DNA of 64,000 nt from Rhodocollybia butyracea (GCA_015501585.1 JADNRY010000253.1:1-64000); one strand, 5' to 3'. Counted from the stretch's first letter, positions 34,030 to 47,143 are shown. The notes: a model not told the origin generated them from the letters alone. Numbers and translations are program-made.

Positions 34030-36865
34030 ATGTCTCCTCTCACGTCTGAACGCGAGCCATTGCTGCTCAGAAGTCCTGTTTCCCCAAAAACACGTCCTGG
34101 GCCTCATGAAATCTCCAAATCTATGCGATATGGTATCCTTGCTGGTGTCTGGATCGCTACCTTTCTTTCAGTACGTCACTGCTCTTTCTGAAAGAGATTT
34201 CAGCTAAATCTTCATTTCTAGTCTGTTAATAGTGAGTAAGCTGTGGCGTTTAGAGTGACGAGAAATTGAACCTGGATTATAGTGACATTGGTTCCAACTA
34301 GTGCGTATAAACCTATACTGTCGTTATGATTGAATGATTGAACATTTCCTTAGTGCTGCCGTCAATATCCTCTGAATTCGAGAAATCGCATCAAGCGAGT
34401 TGGCTAGGCACAGCGTACGTGTGCCTCATTCATGTATGACGTCCTTAAACCCATAAATCACGCTAGTTACCTCCTCGCCACCGCTACATTCACTCCGTTA
34501 TACGGGCGCTTGGCAAATGTAATGGGAAGACGAGGAGCCGCACAACTTGCAGTCCTGTTTACAGGGCTTGGAACCGTTGCCTGTGGGCTCTCCACTAGCA
34601 TGGAGATGCTCATTGTTTCGCGTTTTGTATGCCCGCTGTTTTGCTATCGCCGGCTGGCGTTTCGCTCACTGCTTTTATTCAGATTGCCGGCATCGGAGGC
34701 GGCGGAATTAACACCATATCAACGCAAGTTCATACGTCATCACGAATATCACGAATTCGACTGAACCCCTATTTGTTAGAATTGTCGTCAGTGATATGTA
34801 TTCTTTGAGAGTTGGTTATTCTTGTATTACTTTGTTGCCGATATACTCATTGATTGCTCACAGGACAGAGGATTGGCACAGGGTGTAGCAAGTGTCTTTA
34901 ATGGAGTAAGTTTCAGTAGGTTTTTGATGTCGTTTGCAATGCCAATATTCTTTCCAGTTTGGACTAGGTTTCGGAGGACCTCTTGGTGGATTGATTACTG
35001 ATTGGTGAAACCCTTCACTTCGGGGCCGTCTCATACGCTTATCTGCCCTAGGTTTGGTTGGCGTTGGGCCTTCCTTTGTCAGATTCCTATATTTCTAATT
35101 TCGCTGTTGTTTACTACTATCAACCTGCGATATGTAACGAAGGGTAAAGGGAAGAGTACAATTGAAGTCCTCAAACGAATCGATTACTTTGGCAGCTTCA
35201 CCTTGCTGGTTTCGGTATGTTTTCTAGTTGCTTTCATTGGTTGCTTCGGTTTGATGTGATCTACTATAAACTAGGTTGGCTCGATGCTGTTGTTCCTGAG
35301 TACCCGCTTCAACGAAAACCTCCCAGTAAGACTATGAAACCTCCCTCTTACCAAAACAACTAACTCCATAAAAGTGGTCTGACGCTCGAGTCATCGCTCC
35401 ATTGGTCTTGTCGATCGTCTTCTTTATCCTTTTCGTTTTGGTGGAACTGTATGTGGCCCCCGAGCCTGTGTTAGCCCCCTTCCTTCTGAAACAGAGAATA
35501 CCTGTTCTCGTTGGGATGTCCAACTTCCTCGTGTCGATAACCAACTTCACCATCACCTACTTCTTCCCGATGTGGTTCCAGACAGTCATGCTCACGAATG
35601 CATCGATCGCGGGTTCGTCTATTTGGTTTCTTTGTGGACCTCTGGTGAACATGTCAATTCTCAGGTTTACACATCCTCCCGAATAGTCTTTCCATGTCCG
35701 TTGGTTCACTGTTTGCTGGTTATATGATGCATCGTACCGGAAAATATAAAATGATCAATCTGATCTTTGGGATTTTCCCTTTCATCGGCACCATTTTGAT
35801 CAGTCAGATACACGAAAATTCTGGATGGGTTCAGTCATGGTTTAGTATCGTGCGTACATTGCTATACTTACGGGGTTCACGATATCTTCAACTCAAATAC
35901 ATTAGATTCCTATGGGATTTGGGAATGCTGTAGTCCTGCAGACCATGCTAAGTCTGTCCTTCATTCCTTTACCTATTAATGATGTATTGACCTCGCTCTA
36001 TTCCCAAAAGTCGCTCTCTTAGCGCATATTCCTGGTGAGTCATCTTCTCGACAATTATGTTTCTTTCTTAAAGTTAACGATCAATAGAATCTCACATGGC
36101 GGTTGGGACTGGTTTCGGGCAACTTTTCAGAGGAATAGGTAAGCTGAACTATCACCATTATGTCGTACCTGACCATCTGCTTTCTTTCAAGGCCAAGTGG
36201 GAGGTGTTGCTATTTCCTCTGCGATATTCCAATCAAAGCTGGAGAGTGCACTGAGGGAACGCATTCACGATCCTAATGCAGAAGAGGTAGATCCCCTTTA
36301 TATGAATGGCTCACAGGCTAACAACCTGTTGGTTTCTAGATTATTGCTCATATCCGACAAAATGCCCGGGCTATTGTGACCCTGGAACCCGAGCTACAGC
36401 GCATCGCACGAGACTCATATGCCGTGAGCTTGAAGATGGTATTCGCCTTCGCTTCCGCGTCAGCTTTGCTGGCGTACATCGTCCGTTTGCCAGTACGTAC
36501 TTTCATGTGGTCGCTATACCTCACACTCATCCCTTTTTTCCCCGCCATGATAGATCCCCGAAAAGGATCTAGATAGCCGTCCTCGTTCGAATTCTGTTGC
36601 TCCACCGCCAAGTTCAACGCTTTCTCCAGCGCCTGTACCAAACAACCGCAGCGAAGAGCGTGAAATCAGTCCCGATGACAGTATTGTAACCACCCCGGAC
36701 TCTGAGATTGGTGAAACCGATGCTTTCCCCGTCTCAAGCTCGCCGAGATCGGCGATGAGGCACAAGCGCCGCCTTTCGACTTTCGAATCCCCGGATGGTG
36801 TGATGGACTTGGAGAGTAGGCGAATTGGAGGTTCTGCGAGAACTGGGTCGATAGACGACTCTTAG
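34030..36865 (+). CDS. MFS transporter, vacuolar amino-acid / DHA2 type
   Basis: Starts MSPLTSEREPLLLRSP at ATG 34030 and ends at TAG 36863-36865 after about a dozen short exons that all join in frame. Diagnostic segments: TLVPTMLPSISSEF and HQASWLGTAYLLATATFTPLYGRL (TM2 and loop), GRRGAAQLAVLF, GFGGPLGGLITDWFGWRWAF (motif C region), and a 14-TM layout. The N-terminal EREPLL resembles an acidic dileucine sorting signal, fitting a vacuolar location. The closest relatives I recognise are yeast Vba1-type and S. pombe Fnx1-type vacuolar basic amino-acid transporters. The tail after the last TM is a long Ser/Pro-rich cytosolic stretch. One intron has a GC donor (GCAAGT at 34724). It sits inside the UPO cluster but nothing ties it functionally to them. 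Confidence 0.88.
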
Positions 36866-37215
36866 GCAATCACAGATACATGGTTAAATAGCACGCCAGT
36901 TTTCTTTTACGAGCTTGATACCTAGGAACTTCGTGCACGTCTTAGCAGCCATCCCTTGTGCATCTCGATACCATGCATTCGTCCCTCTGCAACCCCTCTT
37001 CCATTGTTTTAATGTATACATACTTACAGCTGGCTGATAAATGACGTGATTCTTCCGTTCGGGCATTTAGCAAAAACAAATTTCATTTACAAAAAAAACC
37101 AGCATGGAAACCAGGGAAATTGAACAGAGAAAAAGGAGGAGGGGAATCATGATAATAGTAGCTTTTTCACATCGCCAAATTTAACAGCCGGCCAGTTCTG
37201 CCGGAGGTGGATTGC

Positions 37216-38165
37216 TCATTCAGTACCCACAACTATAGGGACAATTGACACCTCGCCCTCTGGCTGGAGTCGAATCCAAGGACAAACGATGGGGCCGGAA
37301 GGAGCCCATCTATGCACCGCCTCTCCGATCCCTTGTATTAGAAGATTAAAGTTGTCGTCCTCAATAGGCACCTCCGAACGGTGCCATCCTTCCTCCATGG
37401 GTAGTCGCTCTTGCTCGAAGAACATCTGTATGAAACTGCGATAGCATTGGAAGGCGTAATTAGCCATACCCCTCGCATACAGGAAATGGTCACTTACTTC
37501 TTGGGTGCAACGCCAGTAGTAACATTCCCAATGACACTAGATAAGAAAGCTGATTCGATAAGGCGAACAGTAAATTCCTTGATTGTATTAGTGAGATCTG
37601 GGTTGATGAGGCTGTCCTCTACGTCGAACGAGCACCAGTCCAGCCGAGGTGGTATTGTAATAATGCACACCGGGATTCGAGTTGTTAAGAGTGGCGAACA
37701 CGGTCGCGTTGAAATGGATATTATCACCAACGGCAAGATCGTTTCTCGATAACGAGACATCGTGTTCGAGAGTGCCGTGACTGTGCACGGGGTGGTTGAG
37801 ATGAACCCAGTAACATAGTTCAAGGATTACGCACAGTGCAAGTTCTTCCAAGGAGAAATTGTCAACGTTGTCGGTAGTGAGAAGCGCGACTTTGGCCGCC
37901 GTAACCAAGGTACCGATAGGTTGAAAGTTGAATCCAACTAAACACGTTACGGTGAGCTCGTTACTTTTACAGTCCGCAAAGGCGATGGTGAGGTATGTAC
38001 CTTGGATCGCGTCAAGCACAGTGGTGATAGTGATATTACTCCCATTCCTGGGCAGGAAGCCATGGTTGGCCAAGCCGTTAAGAAAAGGTTAAGAAATGTT
38101 ACCAACGTCGAAAAGAATCAGATATTGTACATACGTATTCAACCCGGGGCATGAGCCTTGAAGCT
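37216..38165 (-). pseudogene. UPO-2, truncated peroxygenase pseudogene
   Basis: Exons 2-5 of the UPO pattern are visible (LANHGFLPRNGSNITI; GFNFQP..LLTTDNVDNF; HGTLEHDVSLSRND; FFEQERLPMEEGWHRS), with stop at 37216. Exon 1 is cut: only about ten codons before PGLNT remain, the PCP motif reads SCP, and the signal peptide is missing. In exon 4 a small deletion after the SAGLVLV segment (about 37630) shifts the frame. It could not make a secreted enzyme. Confidence 0.88.
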
Positions 38166-38199
38166 TGAAAAGCGGAATTTCTCGAACAGTGTTGTAGAG

Positions 38200-39400
38200 G
38201 TGTCTTAATTACAGTAGAACTAGGAACTAAGTTATGCTTTGCCGATCATAGTGGGACAACAGATATTATAGTTTCGACCAAATATTGGCGTGACGCGTAG
38301 CCCCCCCCCCTCTCAAACTAAGCTGTTCTGAAAACCTTAGCGGATGACAAGGAACTTCTACTTCTAAATATGGTAATTACCGCTGTGTCGGAATTACTAT
38401 ATCTGGTATGTTGTTCGCACCGTCTCCGTCGAATCGATGATATTCTATCCAGGCACTATGCTGATTCGTTCTGAAGTTGTTCCAAAGCTGTCAAGTAATC
38501 ATTTCTAGTGGTGACGTACGTTCCTTGTATGAGTTCAGCACTAGAATGCCTCGTACAAAATTACCATTCAACTCTTCTGCCCCCCCCCTTCCTCCTCGTA
38601 TATTAAATCCATGAGAGCACTCATTCAGAATGCCAACGATACAGCGTAGTGCGTGCAAACTCAGGGGTAGACTTTCACAGAATCCGCAGCAAATCCTGAC
38701 ATATGCGGCCTGATCGTTCCACTGGATTCCCGTAATACGGTACAGTACGGTCAGCTCACTATCCCGATACAGGCAGAAAAAGCTGTATTAGCCTTCATTG
38801 ACATGTCATCAGCATTCACCATCTGTGACTGGCGGTAGGACCTTCCGGCATGGGCGCTCAGCTTACAGGACTAGTGAGAAAGACAGATGACCCGGGCCTG
38901 TTTGAGGTATTTCCAAGCTCCAAGTGTTGCGATTTCTCAACTGTCTGTTGAATGGCAGAGATCCATGGTGGCCGCTGTATGTATGACTATCCGAATTATG
39001 ATTAGTTGTCATATATGGTTATCGTAGCACTAATGAGTGCTTTGTTCGTTGGAAGAGGAAGTGAATACTCGGCACGGCCCAAGATCTGTTGACAAGATGA
39101 GCCTGTGGTTGTGTCGGCTCCGCTTCATATGCCGATAGTTAAAGCCCTGTAGGCATCACTGAGATGACCAGACAACAATATCCAATGTAGAGAAGTGCTC
39201 CATAAACAAATCATCTAATAGTACAATCTCTTGACCCCCAGTGCCTCAGTCATTTATTTTTGGAGAACCTGCCAATTTATTAATATGACGATGGCCCGTC
39301 AAACTAGAAGGTGTATTTAGATTGCTTGCCATTGATAATGGGGATGGGGAACTTCCGTACCTTTCTCATGACATAAAACCTAAATTCTTGTAACTTGCTT
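38200..39400. other. No supported gene; two poly-C tracts
   Basis: C runs at about 38301-38310 and 38580-38588 are the only notable local features. Confidence 0.45.
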
Positions 39401-39410
39401 GGTAACTTGT

Positions 39411-39698
39411 TTAATGAGAATACAACTTGAAGCACCCGGGTGTTACGAATATTGGGTATCCAAGCTTTGTCAGTACCCCAGTCACGAAGTCAGTACTTGA
39501 GGCACACTGAATCTTAATTTCCGTGGTGAAGTAACAACCAATCACCTGAAGCGCTGAGACCTTGTTTCCCGTAGCAGACTCAAGCTCAGCAACGATCGCG
39601 CCAAATTTATATGCCGAGTAATCTACTTCCTTCCTGAATCCAAGCCGACAGGCGTTCTCGGAGCAAAACACGCAGAAAATAAAGAAAGGAGAGAGCAT
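39411..39698 (-). CDS. Possible small secreted protein, 95 residues
   Basis: A single-exon ORF from ATG 39698 with a hydrophobic N-terminus (MLSPFFIFCVFC) that could be a short signal peptide, followed by a neutral, Cys-containing body (SAYKFGAIVAELESATGNK...CASSTDFVTGVLTKLG). Size and Cys content fit fungal small secreted proteins. There is no homologue in the window and no independent support, so it may be chance. Confidence 0.35.
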   Translation of the reverse strand: MLSPFFIFCVFCSENACRLGFRKEVDYSAYKFGAIVAELESATGNKVSALQVIGCYFTTEIKIQCASSTDFVTGVLTKLGYPIFVTPGCFKLYSH

Positions 39699-40116
39699 GT
39701 TTTCACTGAGAATCGGTGAAGATACTAGTAGCTGTCCCAGAGCTGGAGTCCTTCAACTAGTGACAAATGGGAATGGAATATCAAACTACCTGTAATTCGC
39801 ACTCATCAGGATGGAATAAGCGGATTCCTTGCTCCACCGCTCAGTCCTCATAATAGTATTGAATCGTACCGAAACCATCTGAGGAGAATGAAGGTGAGGT
39901 CAGAGAGCTGGAAGAAGGTACTCGCAGGAGATACCATAATCGGTAAAGTACTGGTCTTTATGAGATTTTTTCGTGTTTGGCTCAATAATCGAAGCTGGAT
40001 GATAGTCTTAATGTGTATATATACTGAATTAAACAAAATTCACTATCCAAACAGTGTCCGAGCATGTACGAGCTTGCCCCCACGATCAGTTCTCGGGAAC
40101 GACAAAGGTTATTCAT

Positions 40117-41208
40117 TTACGAATTGTCAGCGCCCGGATGGTCAGTGCCCACAACTAAGGGGACAAGTGTCACCGGTCCTTCGGGCTGGAGTCGGACCCA
40201 AGGACAAACGATGGGGCCGGAAGGCGCCCATTCAGTTACCGCCTGCGTGATTGCGTTGGTTAGCTTATTGAAATTGTCATCGTCGATGGGGACGTCAGAG
40301 CGATGCCATCCTTCCTCTAAGGGTAGACGCTCTTGTTCGAAGAATATCTGTACAAACCTGCGACGGTGAGGAGGCGTAATCAGCCGTAAGCTACGTCTAC
40401 AGCATGATCACTTACTTCTTGGGTGCAACACCAGTAGTGATATTCCCGATGACACCAAGGTAGAGCCCTGACTCGCCAACGCGAGCACTAAATTCCTTGA
40501 TTGTATTAGTGAGGTTCGGATTGATGAGGCTGTCCTCCGCGAGACGTTGAACCATCACCTGTGCTGCCGAGGTGATGTTATAATAATCCACGCCAGGGTT
40601 CGAGTTTTTAAGAGTGGCGAACACGGTCGCGTTGAAGTGGATATTGTCCCCAATGGCAAGATCACTCCTCGAGAAAGAGGCGTCGTGCTCGATAGTGCCA
40701 TGACTGGAACACCATGTGTGCAAGGTGAGTCTATAGGTTTCTCATTCAATAAAAATCACGCACAGTGCAAGTTCTTCCAATGCAAAGTGATCTGGGTTAT
40801 CAGTAGTAAGAAGCCCTAGCTTGCCCGCCGTACGCATGAGAGACGTAGGCTCGTGGTTGAATCCCGCTAAAAAGTTGTAATTATTATGCAGTTTAATCCC
40901 TGGACAAGAGAACCAACTACACACCTTTGATTGCGGCCAGTACAATAGGAATCGTGATATTGCTTCCATTCCTAGGCAAGAATCCATGGTTGGCCAAGCT
41001 GTTGGGGATAACGGTCAATCTCGCTGCATCGGATGGTGAAAAAAAAAAGAGTAGCAACATACGTGTTCAGCCCAGGACATGGACCTCGAGAGTCGGTGGG
41101 CAGAGGCGCCTGCCACTGATGCGCACTCCAGTCAATCGAGTCAGAAGTGGCTCCTCTGACTCCAATGGAGGCAGTAAGCGCGATAAGGGAAACGAGGAAA
41201 CTTTTCAT
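40117..41208 (-). CDS. Short-type unspecific peroxygenase, UPO-3
   Basis: Exons 41208-41063, 40998-40925, 40866-40764, 40703-40416, 40357-40117 total 852 nt, 283 residues, all in frame, with introns at the same four places as UPO-1 and UPO-5. Signal peptide MKSFLVSLIALTASIGVRG; PCP at 43-45; EHD in GTIEHDASFSRSD; Glu in VGESGLY. The ends of the hAT transposon lie 321 bp upstream of the ATG, with a TATA box at 41263-41269 left intact between them. Secreted H2O2-dependent oxygenase by family. Less similar to UPO-5 than UPO-1 is in exon 4 (SARVGESGLYLGVIG). Confidence 0.92.
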
Positions 41209-41262
41209 GAAGTGAGAAATCGGGGAGAAGGATAATGTCTACAAACACCTTGGACGATGGGC

Positions 41263-41269
41263 ATTTATA
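41263..41269 (-). promoter_or_regulatory. TATA box of UPO-3
   Basis: TATAAAT about 58 bp upstream of the ATG, in the same position as in its paralogues. Confidence 0.55.
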
Positions 41270-41520
41270 TCAATCGAGACGGCCCCCGTTATTACCTATT
41301 ACCATAGTCGTTATTACCATACCAGACGGGAGTTTCGCTCTGAGCGTCGCTGACAGTATATGCCAAGATGGAAAATTAGGAATCAAAAACAGCATTGACT
41401 ATGCTGTTTGCTCCACTGGGGGCGAGATTCCCGAAAGCGGTGCAGCAACAATGGCAAGCATGAATCATCAATTAGAAAGGTAAAGATCTTCCATGTTTCC
41501 TCACGTGTCATCACTTCGGC

Positions 41521-44500
41521 AATACAAGTAGTGCTGCCGCGAGTCAAGTTCAAGTCGAGTCGAGTTGCAAATAAAAAATAACTCGACTTGATTGGATCAA
41601 GTCAAGTTGGAGCCGCTCGTCAAGTCAACTTGATTGGATTACCTAAACTGGAAAGCTCTCCCGGCTCCGCCAGCGACTTTAGTTTGAGAATCGTTGCCTT
41701 TGAAGTTTGAACGTTAATTATGTATATTAGTAGACATTAAACTGTAACTAATTAAAGCAATTACACATTTTAAACATACACTACAATGATGCAGAGCTTG
41801 ACTCGATCATTCCTTCCAGCTCATGCGCATGCCCATTAGCCATAAGAAGATCTACCGTATCTGGAGAGATATCAGCTATCGAAAGCTCTGCCTCGGTACA
41901 TATCAAACCCTCAGTAAAATTAAGTCTATCGTTACGGAAAATATACTTTAATATTTGCAGCTCCTCCATCTTCATCGGGGAGAGAGAATTCCGGCGAAGT
42001 GTGTCAGTTTCCTTGCTGGAAGAAAATACCCTTTCGCAGGGAACAGCAGATGCTTGTGCAGGAAGGACATCGAGTGCAATCTGCCATAGTGTCGGGAAAT
42101 CATGTTGTCGTTCCTTTGGAGAAATCATTAGATATTGCTTCGTAGGATGAGTTAAGATGCATACCTGCCAATAACGGATAAGGTCAAGGTCATTCAGACG
42201 TGCATCACCTTCACCAATAGTACCAAGATCGATATACTTCTTGAGCTCTTCATGCACAGAAGCTCTATCTTCATTAAGCTCTCTTTGCTGACAATCGGTA
42301 TCACTCTCACCGCCCTCTGATGTAGGGCTTGGGCTAGAAAGATCAGGCGCAGAGCTGTGTGAGGACAGAGGTGGGAGTGATGTGCCGGATTGGATTTGGG
42401 AACGACGAAGAGCGTTTCTTTGACGAACATCTGTGAATTCTTGCAAACCAGATCTTTGAGCATGTGCCGCACTTGAAACAGATGATAACGAGACAGTGCG
42501 GCGAAGGAGAGCGGATCCAGTGGAGGCTATAGGAAGAGTTATGGATGCTTTTCGATTTGCCTGTCGATATTCAAGCATCTAAAGCACAGAGTAAGTATCG
42601 TTGCAAGAGAAGTTGCTCACATACATACCACATCACGAACAATGGACTCTGCTTTAACAAAGTCTGCTGTGGACCAATGTTGCCTAAGCCAGTCAAGCTT
42701 AATTCCAGGATGTAACACTGGGCACAGCATAAGTAATTTCACAAACATTAGAAACATTAGAATAAATATCACATACCCATTGCAAGGACATACACTCGAT
42801 TCTTCCGAGCATAGCGGAGATATTGCTCAAGCTTTGCTACAGATGCACCAATGACATGGCTGATTTTTGGTAGATCTTCCTTGGCGGCGTTGAGCTCGTG
42901 AATAAGTTTCTCGTACAGCGGAAGCACTACCGAAAGGGTCGGAGTTTTCTGTGCCGAAAGCAGCTCTTGAACCATATGCGCGTACGATAAATATTCTTGA
43001 ATGTCAAGGAGAATTTCGATTTGCTTCGTGCTCAAGCGGTGTTTCTCCAACTCCGAATGTCGATTCAGAAACTCTTCGACGGCCTGTAAGCAAATTAGGC
43101 AGGCAAGAATAACAAAAACATGACACAAATACACACTGGCCAGAGCTCAAGGAGTCGATCAATCATAAGGAATGTTGAGGACCACCGAGTATCAACATCT
43201 TTGAGCAACTCAACTACGCGCAGCTGTTGAGCACTCCCAATTCCCCATTTTCCTTCATTTCCGTCCTTGATTATCTGCTCGAACTCTTCTCGGCGCTGAC
43301 CAGACCCTCGAACAGCTGTGACAAGACTTCTTGCAGCAGAGACAACATCATCTCGAAGTGCCGTAGCATACTCGTTGTCATCAATTAAGGCATCTGGTGG
43401 ATAAAGATAGTCAAATGTCTCCTCGAGATCCTTGTCCGTGTCAGCACTGAACAGTTTTGTCAAGTGCTTAAGGCCAGTCTTTACTGCTATATTGACAACG
43501 TGAGGAAAGCACCTTAGATAGACGCGTCAACACCATTCACTAGTTGATATTAATGGGGGTCATACCGAACTCTGTTACCAACAACGTCAAACGGGATACC
43601 AAGCGCTTCAAGTTCTTGGCCGACACTGGTCATTAGCGTGTTGTTGTTGCTAGCATTGTCAAGCGTAATCATTCCTATCTGAGAAGGAATGAATATCTTG
43701 AATAGCCCACAAAAAGAAAACAAACCTTGTTCATCACACCAAGATCCTTCAAGATGTCCATAACAACTTTAGCAATGTTGACTCCAGTGTGGCTCTCTGT
43801 TATGTGACGAAACGCGACAAGTTGAGTTCGCATTTCGATGGCTCCAGAAGTTGTTCGATGTAGGTAAGTGATAGTAACGGCTAAATAACCTTCTAGATTG
43901 ACGCGCGACCAGATATCTGAGGTAATTGCCAAATGACCCAGGGAATTCTAAGAAGTAAAGTCAGTCAGTAATGAATAGCAAGTACAAGTGTTGTACATAC
44001 CCTAATTTCTTCAATAATCTTACTGTATTCTACTTTGAAGCGCTCATCAATCAGCTCCGATAGCTTTGTCCGATGGGGAATATCGGACTCGTTAAGCTCG
44101 GCACCAATGTACCACAAGAGGTCTCGAAATTCTGAGCAATCGACGACAGCAATGGACTAGAGAACTTTCAGTACAATGTTAATTGTGTGAATAGATACAA
44201 ACTACAAGATACCTGATCATCAACGGCTACCCATCGTTCCAGGCGTTCCCGAAAACCTGTAACTGTAAAGGGCGGCCGCTCCTTTGGAAGCTGACCTCTT
44301 ATATTGTCACCGGCGTTTCGAATGACATCCTCATAGCCTTTGAGTTTCTGGTTAGCCACCGATTCACTCCATGCCTTTTGGTGAAGCTTTTTGAGATGCT
44401 TGAGGATTGTCTGAGTTTGGCCCTCTGTGTTTTGCCAAATCTGTGTTTTCCCGTTGTCTCTGTACCCAAACTCAGTTAATAACGGTAGCTACGGTCCCCA

Positions 44501-45763
44501 AAGGAAGCACTTACGAACAAAATTTACAACAAAAGTGAGTGTAAAGCTTTGGAGGAGGGCGAGTTTTCCAGTTGGGTTGCGGATCTATTTCCCCCGAGTC
44601 ACTCGCACCCTTGAGAGCGCGAACAAAATACCAGACGTGCGATGCGGAGTTCGCATTTGGTCGATCACCTCTCGATATGTTAGCCAAAGACCCAAAACGT
44701 GTACCTTGTGCAAAAGCCTGAGGAGCAGCTGACGTTGCCTGATTGATTGGGCCTACACCTGGTACGGAATGTCCCGCTGTGGAGGAAGCCGGTTCACCGT
44801 TTGCGCAATCGTCATCGCTGTCGCTGAATGGGTCGGGCAGAGCAGCAGCAGCATCTAACGAAATCTCGTTACTGAAAAAAAGTACATATCCCACCGAGCG
44901 ATAACAAACCTGTATTCTTCTGATTAGATTGAACGGTTCTTGGCCGTTTGGCTCTGTTACGTCCACGACCACGAGTACCTAAAGCTTAATCAGACGTGAA
45001 AAAATCAACAAATCAAAGAAGACATACCAGGTGCCGCACTCCCTCGCTTTGTACCCTTTGGTGCCGTACTTGTATTAGATACTGTGTTCAATGTATTATA
45101 AGTTGAATCATAAAATTGCTGAGATTGCATAGATGGTGGCATATGGTATTGATTGGGAGTTATAGGCACGTATTGTTGAGATGGATAATGATAATAATAA
45201 GAACCGTAAGCCTGTTGAGATGGCATGTGCTGAGGCGTAGATGGAGGCCATGGGTGAATCGGGAGTTGAAAAGATGATTGACCGGCGGTTTGTGAGCATT
45301 GACAACTCTCTAAATCTCCGCTGCCACAATTCTCACAAACCGCCATGGTTATGGGTTGAAGTACATACGGAACAACCTTTTATACCCGCGAGGATTCGTG
45401 ACCGACGCGTCGTTCTTGTCGCGTCCATCGTTGACTCGGCGTGACCTTTCCCTGCGCCACTAGCAATTTCCAATCCTCCGATGATGTTGTCGATGGTATC
45501 TTGATGTCTCGCAAGAGTAAAACTAGAAAAATACATGTTATTTAGAGGTACATGGTGGTTGGAAGTCAAGTAAGCTATATTCAAGCGCTCAAGGCGCGTG
45601 CGATTAGAGTTGACAGCAGGTTATCTAAAAGAGGTATCAAGTTGAAGGCAAGTTTACGAGCCCATCAAAACTCGGCAGCTTGCCTGCCTATTTCAGAAAC
45701 GAGTCAAGGCAGTCAAGCTCAGGGTCCAAGCTAACTCGAACTCGCGGCAGCACTAAATACAAG
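41521..45763 (-). mobile_element. Complete hAT transposon, 4,227 bp, with 8-bp TSD
   Basis: The element spans 41529-45755. Both ends read TAGTGCTGCCGCGAGT inward, and perfect 8-bp duplications AATACAAG flank it at 41521-41528 and 45756-45763. Subterminal zones are dense in CAAGTCGAG / TCAAGTCAAGTT words, as expected for transposase binding. It carries one multi-exon transposase gene with no obvious lesion, so it may be active. Confidence 0.95.
41781..45346 (-). CDS. hAT transposase
   Basis: About nine exons between ATG 45346 and the stop at 41781. The N-terminus MAVCENCGSGDLESC is followed by a Tyr/Gln/Pro-rich region, a basic RGRGRNRAKRPR nuclear-localisation-like segment, an acidic DPFSDSDDD stretch and a BED-type zinc finger (CKFC ... 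HLKKLHQKAW, split by an intron at 44.5 kb). The catalytic RNase-H-like part includes HLAITSDIWSRVNLEGYLAV, GMITLDNASNNN, and DVDTRWSSTFLMIDRLLELWP. The C-terminal hAT dimerisation domain is clear: DFPTLWQIALDVLPAQASAV followed by PCERVFSSSKETDTLRRNSL. Exon 1 ends 45028 and exon 2 is 44978-44910. Exon frames agree at each junction I checked. Confidence 0.88.
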
Positions 45764-46649
45764 CCATCAATCATTCAAATTCTATCCTGAGGGCGCGCAG
45801 GACTGTGCAGGATCTACAAGGCAGAATTAAGCATACCTGAGGGCGAAATGGGTGGTGTGTGCCCGGTGTCGCTGCTTCAATTATCAACACTAAGCAGTGG
45901 ATTTTCTCTATGTCATAGCCATTTACGGAGCTACGAATTACTTACCAATGAGCTGTAGGATACCAACACCATTGGCATCCGGTCCTTCCAACGTTGATGT
46001 TCAGGGTGAACTCGCACCGAACAGTGCTGGGTACTGGTCAGCCTCACGGGATTCTCCGGTCAGAACGCCACATCCGACTACCAATCAGGTTTAGCAAGAG
46101 GTTTAGAGCAATCGGAAGTGGATTCTGAAAATAACACCCTCCGCCCCATGAGCTTCGTGACTAGTCCTTCGAAGTTCAAAGGTTTTCATTTTTATTTACC
46201 ATTGATATAACCAAACCCACCACTCAAGTAGCGGGTACATACTACATGCTCAATCACATACTTTACAGGATCCACTAATCATTGATTTACATAATCTGTC
46301 TCAACGCCACACCATATGTACTTATGGCGATGAACAAAGACTCTTTCTTGACTCTTTCGCTATCAGTGACGAGATGACTGCCCAGTACACAGGCTTCCAG
46401 TCGCAACTAGGACTCGGACTAACTAGGATCGTAATGAGTATTTTTATTTTCAAGTAAGTTTGGTCGGAGATGACCAAGGGCGTTGAAGAAGCTTGTCTGT
46501 TATAGTGAAAAGCATTTCCTCAGCAGTTGTTTGACTATTCATGTTGCCTAAAAAAAGTAGCTCGCCCTCATACATTGCAAATCCAAATGGCTGAAGGGAA
46601 GCAGCTTCGTTGCCAGAGGTGTTCAGATGTTACTGTAACTTATACCGAT

Positions 46650-46922
46650 TCAGCCGAGTATTGCCGACAGAAAGAGTGATGCCGAGGTTGTACAAACTTG
46701 AACAAAAGTGCAGTCGTTGCCACACCAGTCCTTAGTTAGAAAGGCAGAGTTCGTAGGATTATAACCTATTGACGCGTTTACTTCCCATGTCACAAGGCTA
46801 GTAGTGAAAGGGCGAAAGGTCGGTTCACACGACATTGAATATAACAAAGCAGGCATTGAAGTTGACTCGAGTACAAGAGCCTGGTACTTATCTTCTACAT
46901 CGGGCAAAGCACCACAATTCAT
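46650..46922 (-). CDS. Uncertain 90-residue ORF
   Basis: Open minus-strand frame (MNCGALPDVEDKYQALVLES..) with no recognised family. Its first third is repeated, diverged and truncated at about 48408-48480 as part of the 1.55-kb tandem duplication. May be the 3' part of an older gene. Confidence 0.25.
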   Translation of the reverse strand: MNCGALPDVEDKYQALVLESTSMPALLYSMSCEPTFRPFTTSLVTWEVNASIGYNPTNSAFLTKDWCGNDCTFVQVCTTSASLFLSAILG

Positions 46923-47143
46923 GGTTCAAATCCATCAAAGTACTAAGTCGCTCACGCACAAAGGAGCTTATTGTCAATAGATAACCACACCGCCTCTTTC
47001 AAGGCTCGTTTGTCCCACCAAGGCCACAATTCCCTTGTGATTCTTTGAAGAAAGCAAGTCAAACTGTCGGATCCCCGTAAAGAAACCGGGGAACGCCGCG
47101 CTCCCTGTGCTCAAGTTGCCACTCCGAGTCATCACCGAAATCA

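Noticed and set aside
35332..36869. Several minus-strand ORFs
   Set aside because: Antisense shadows of the spliced MFS gene, whose exons join in frame on the plus strand.
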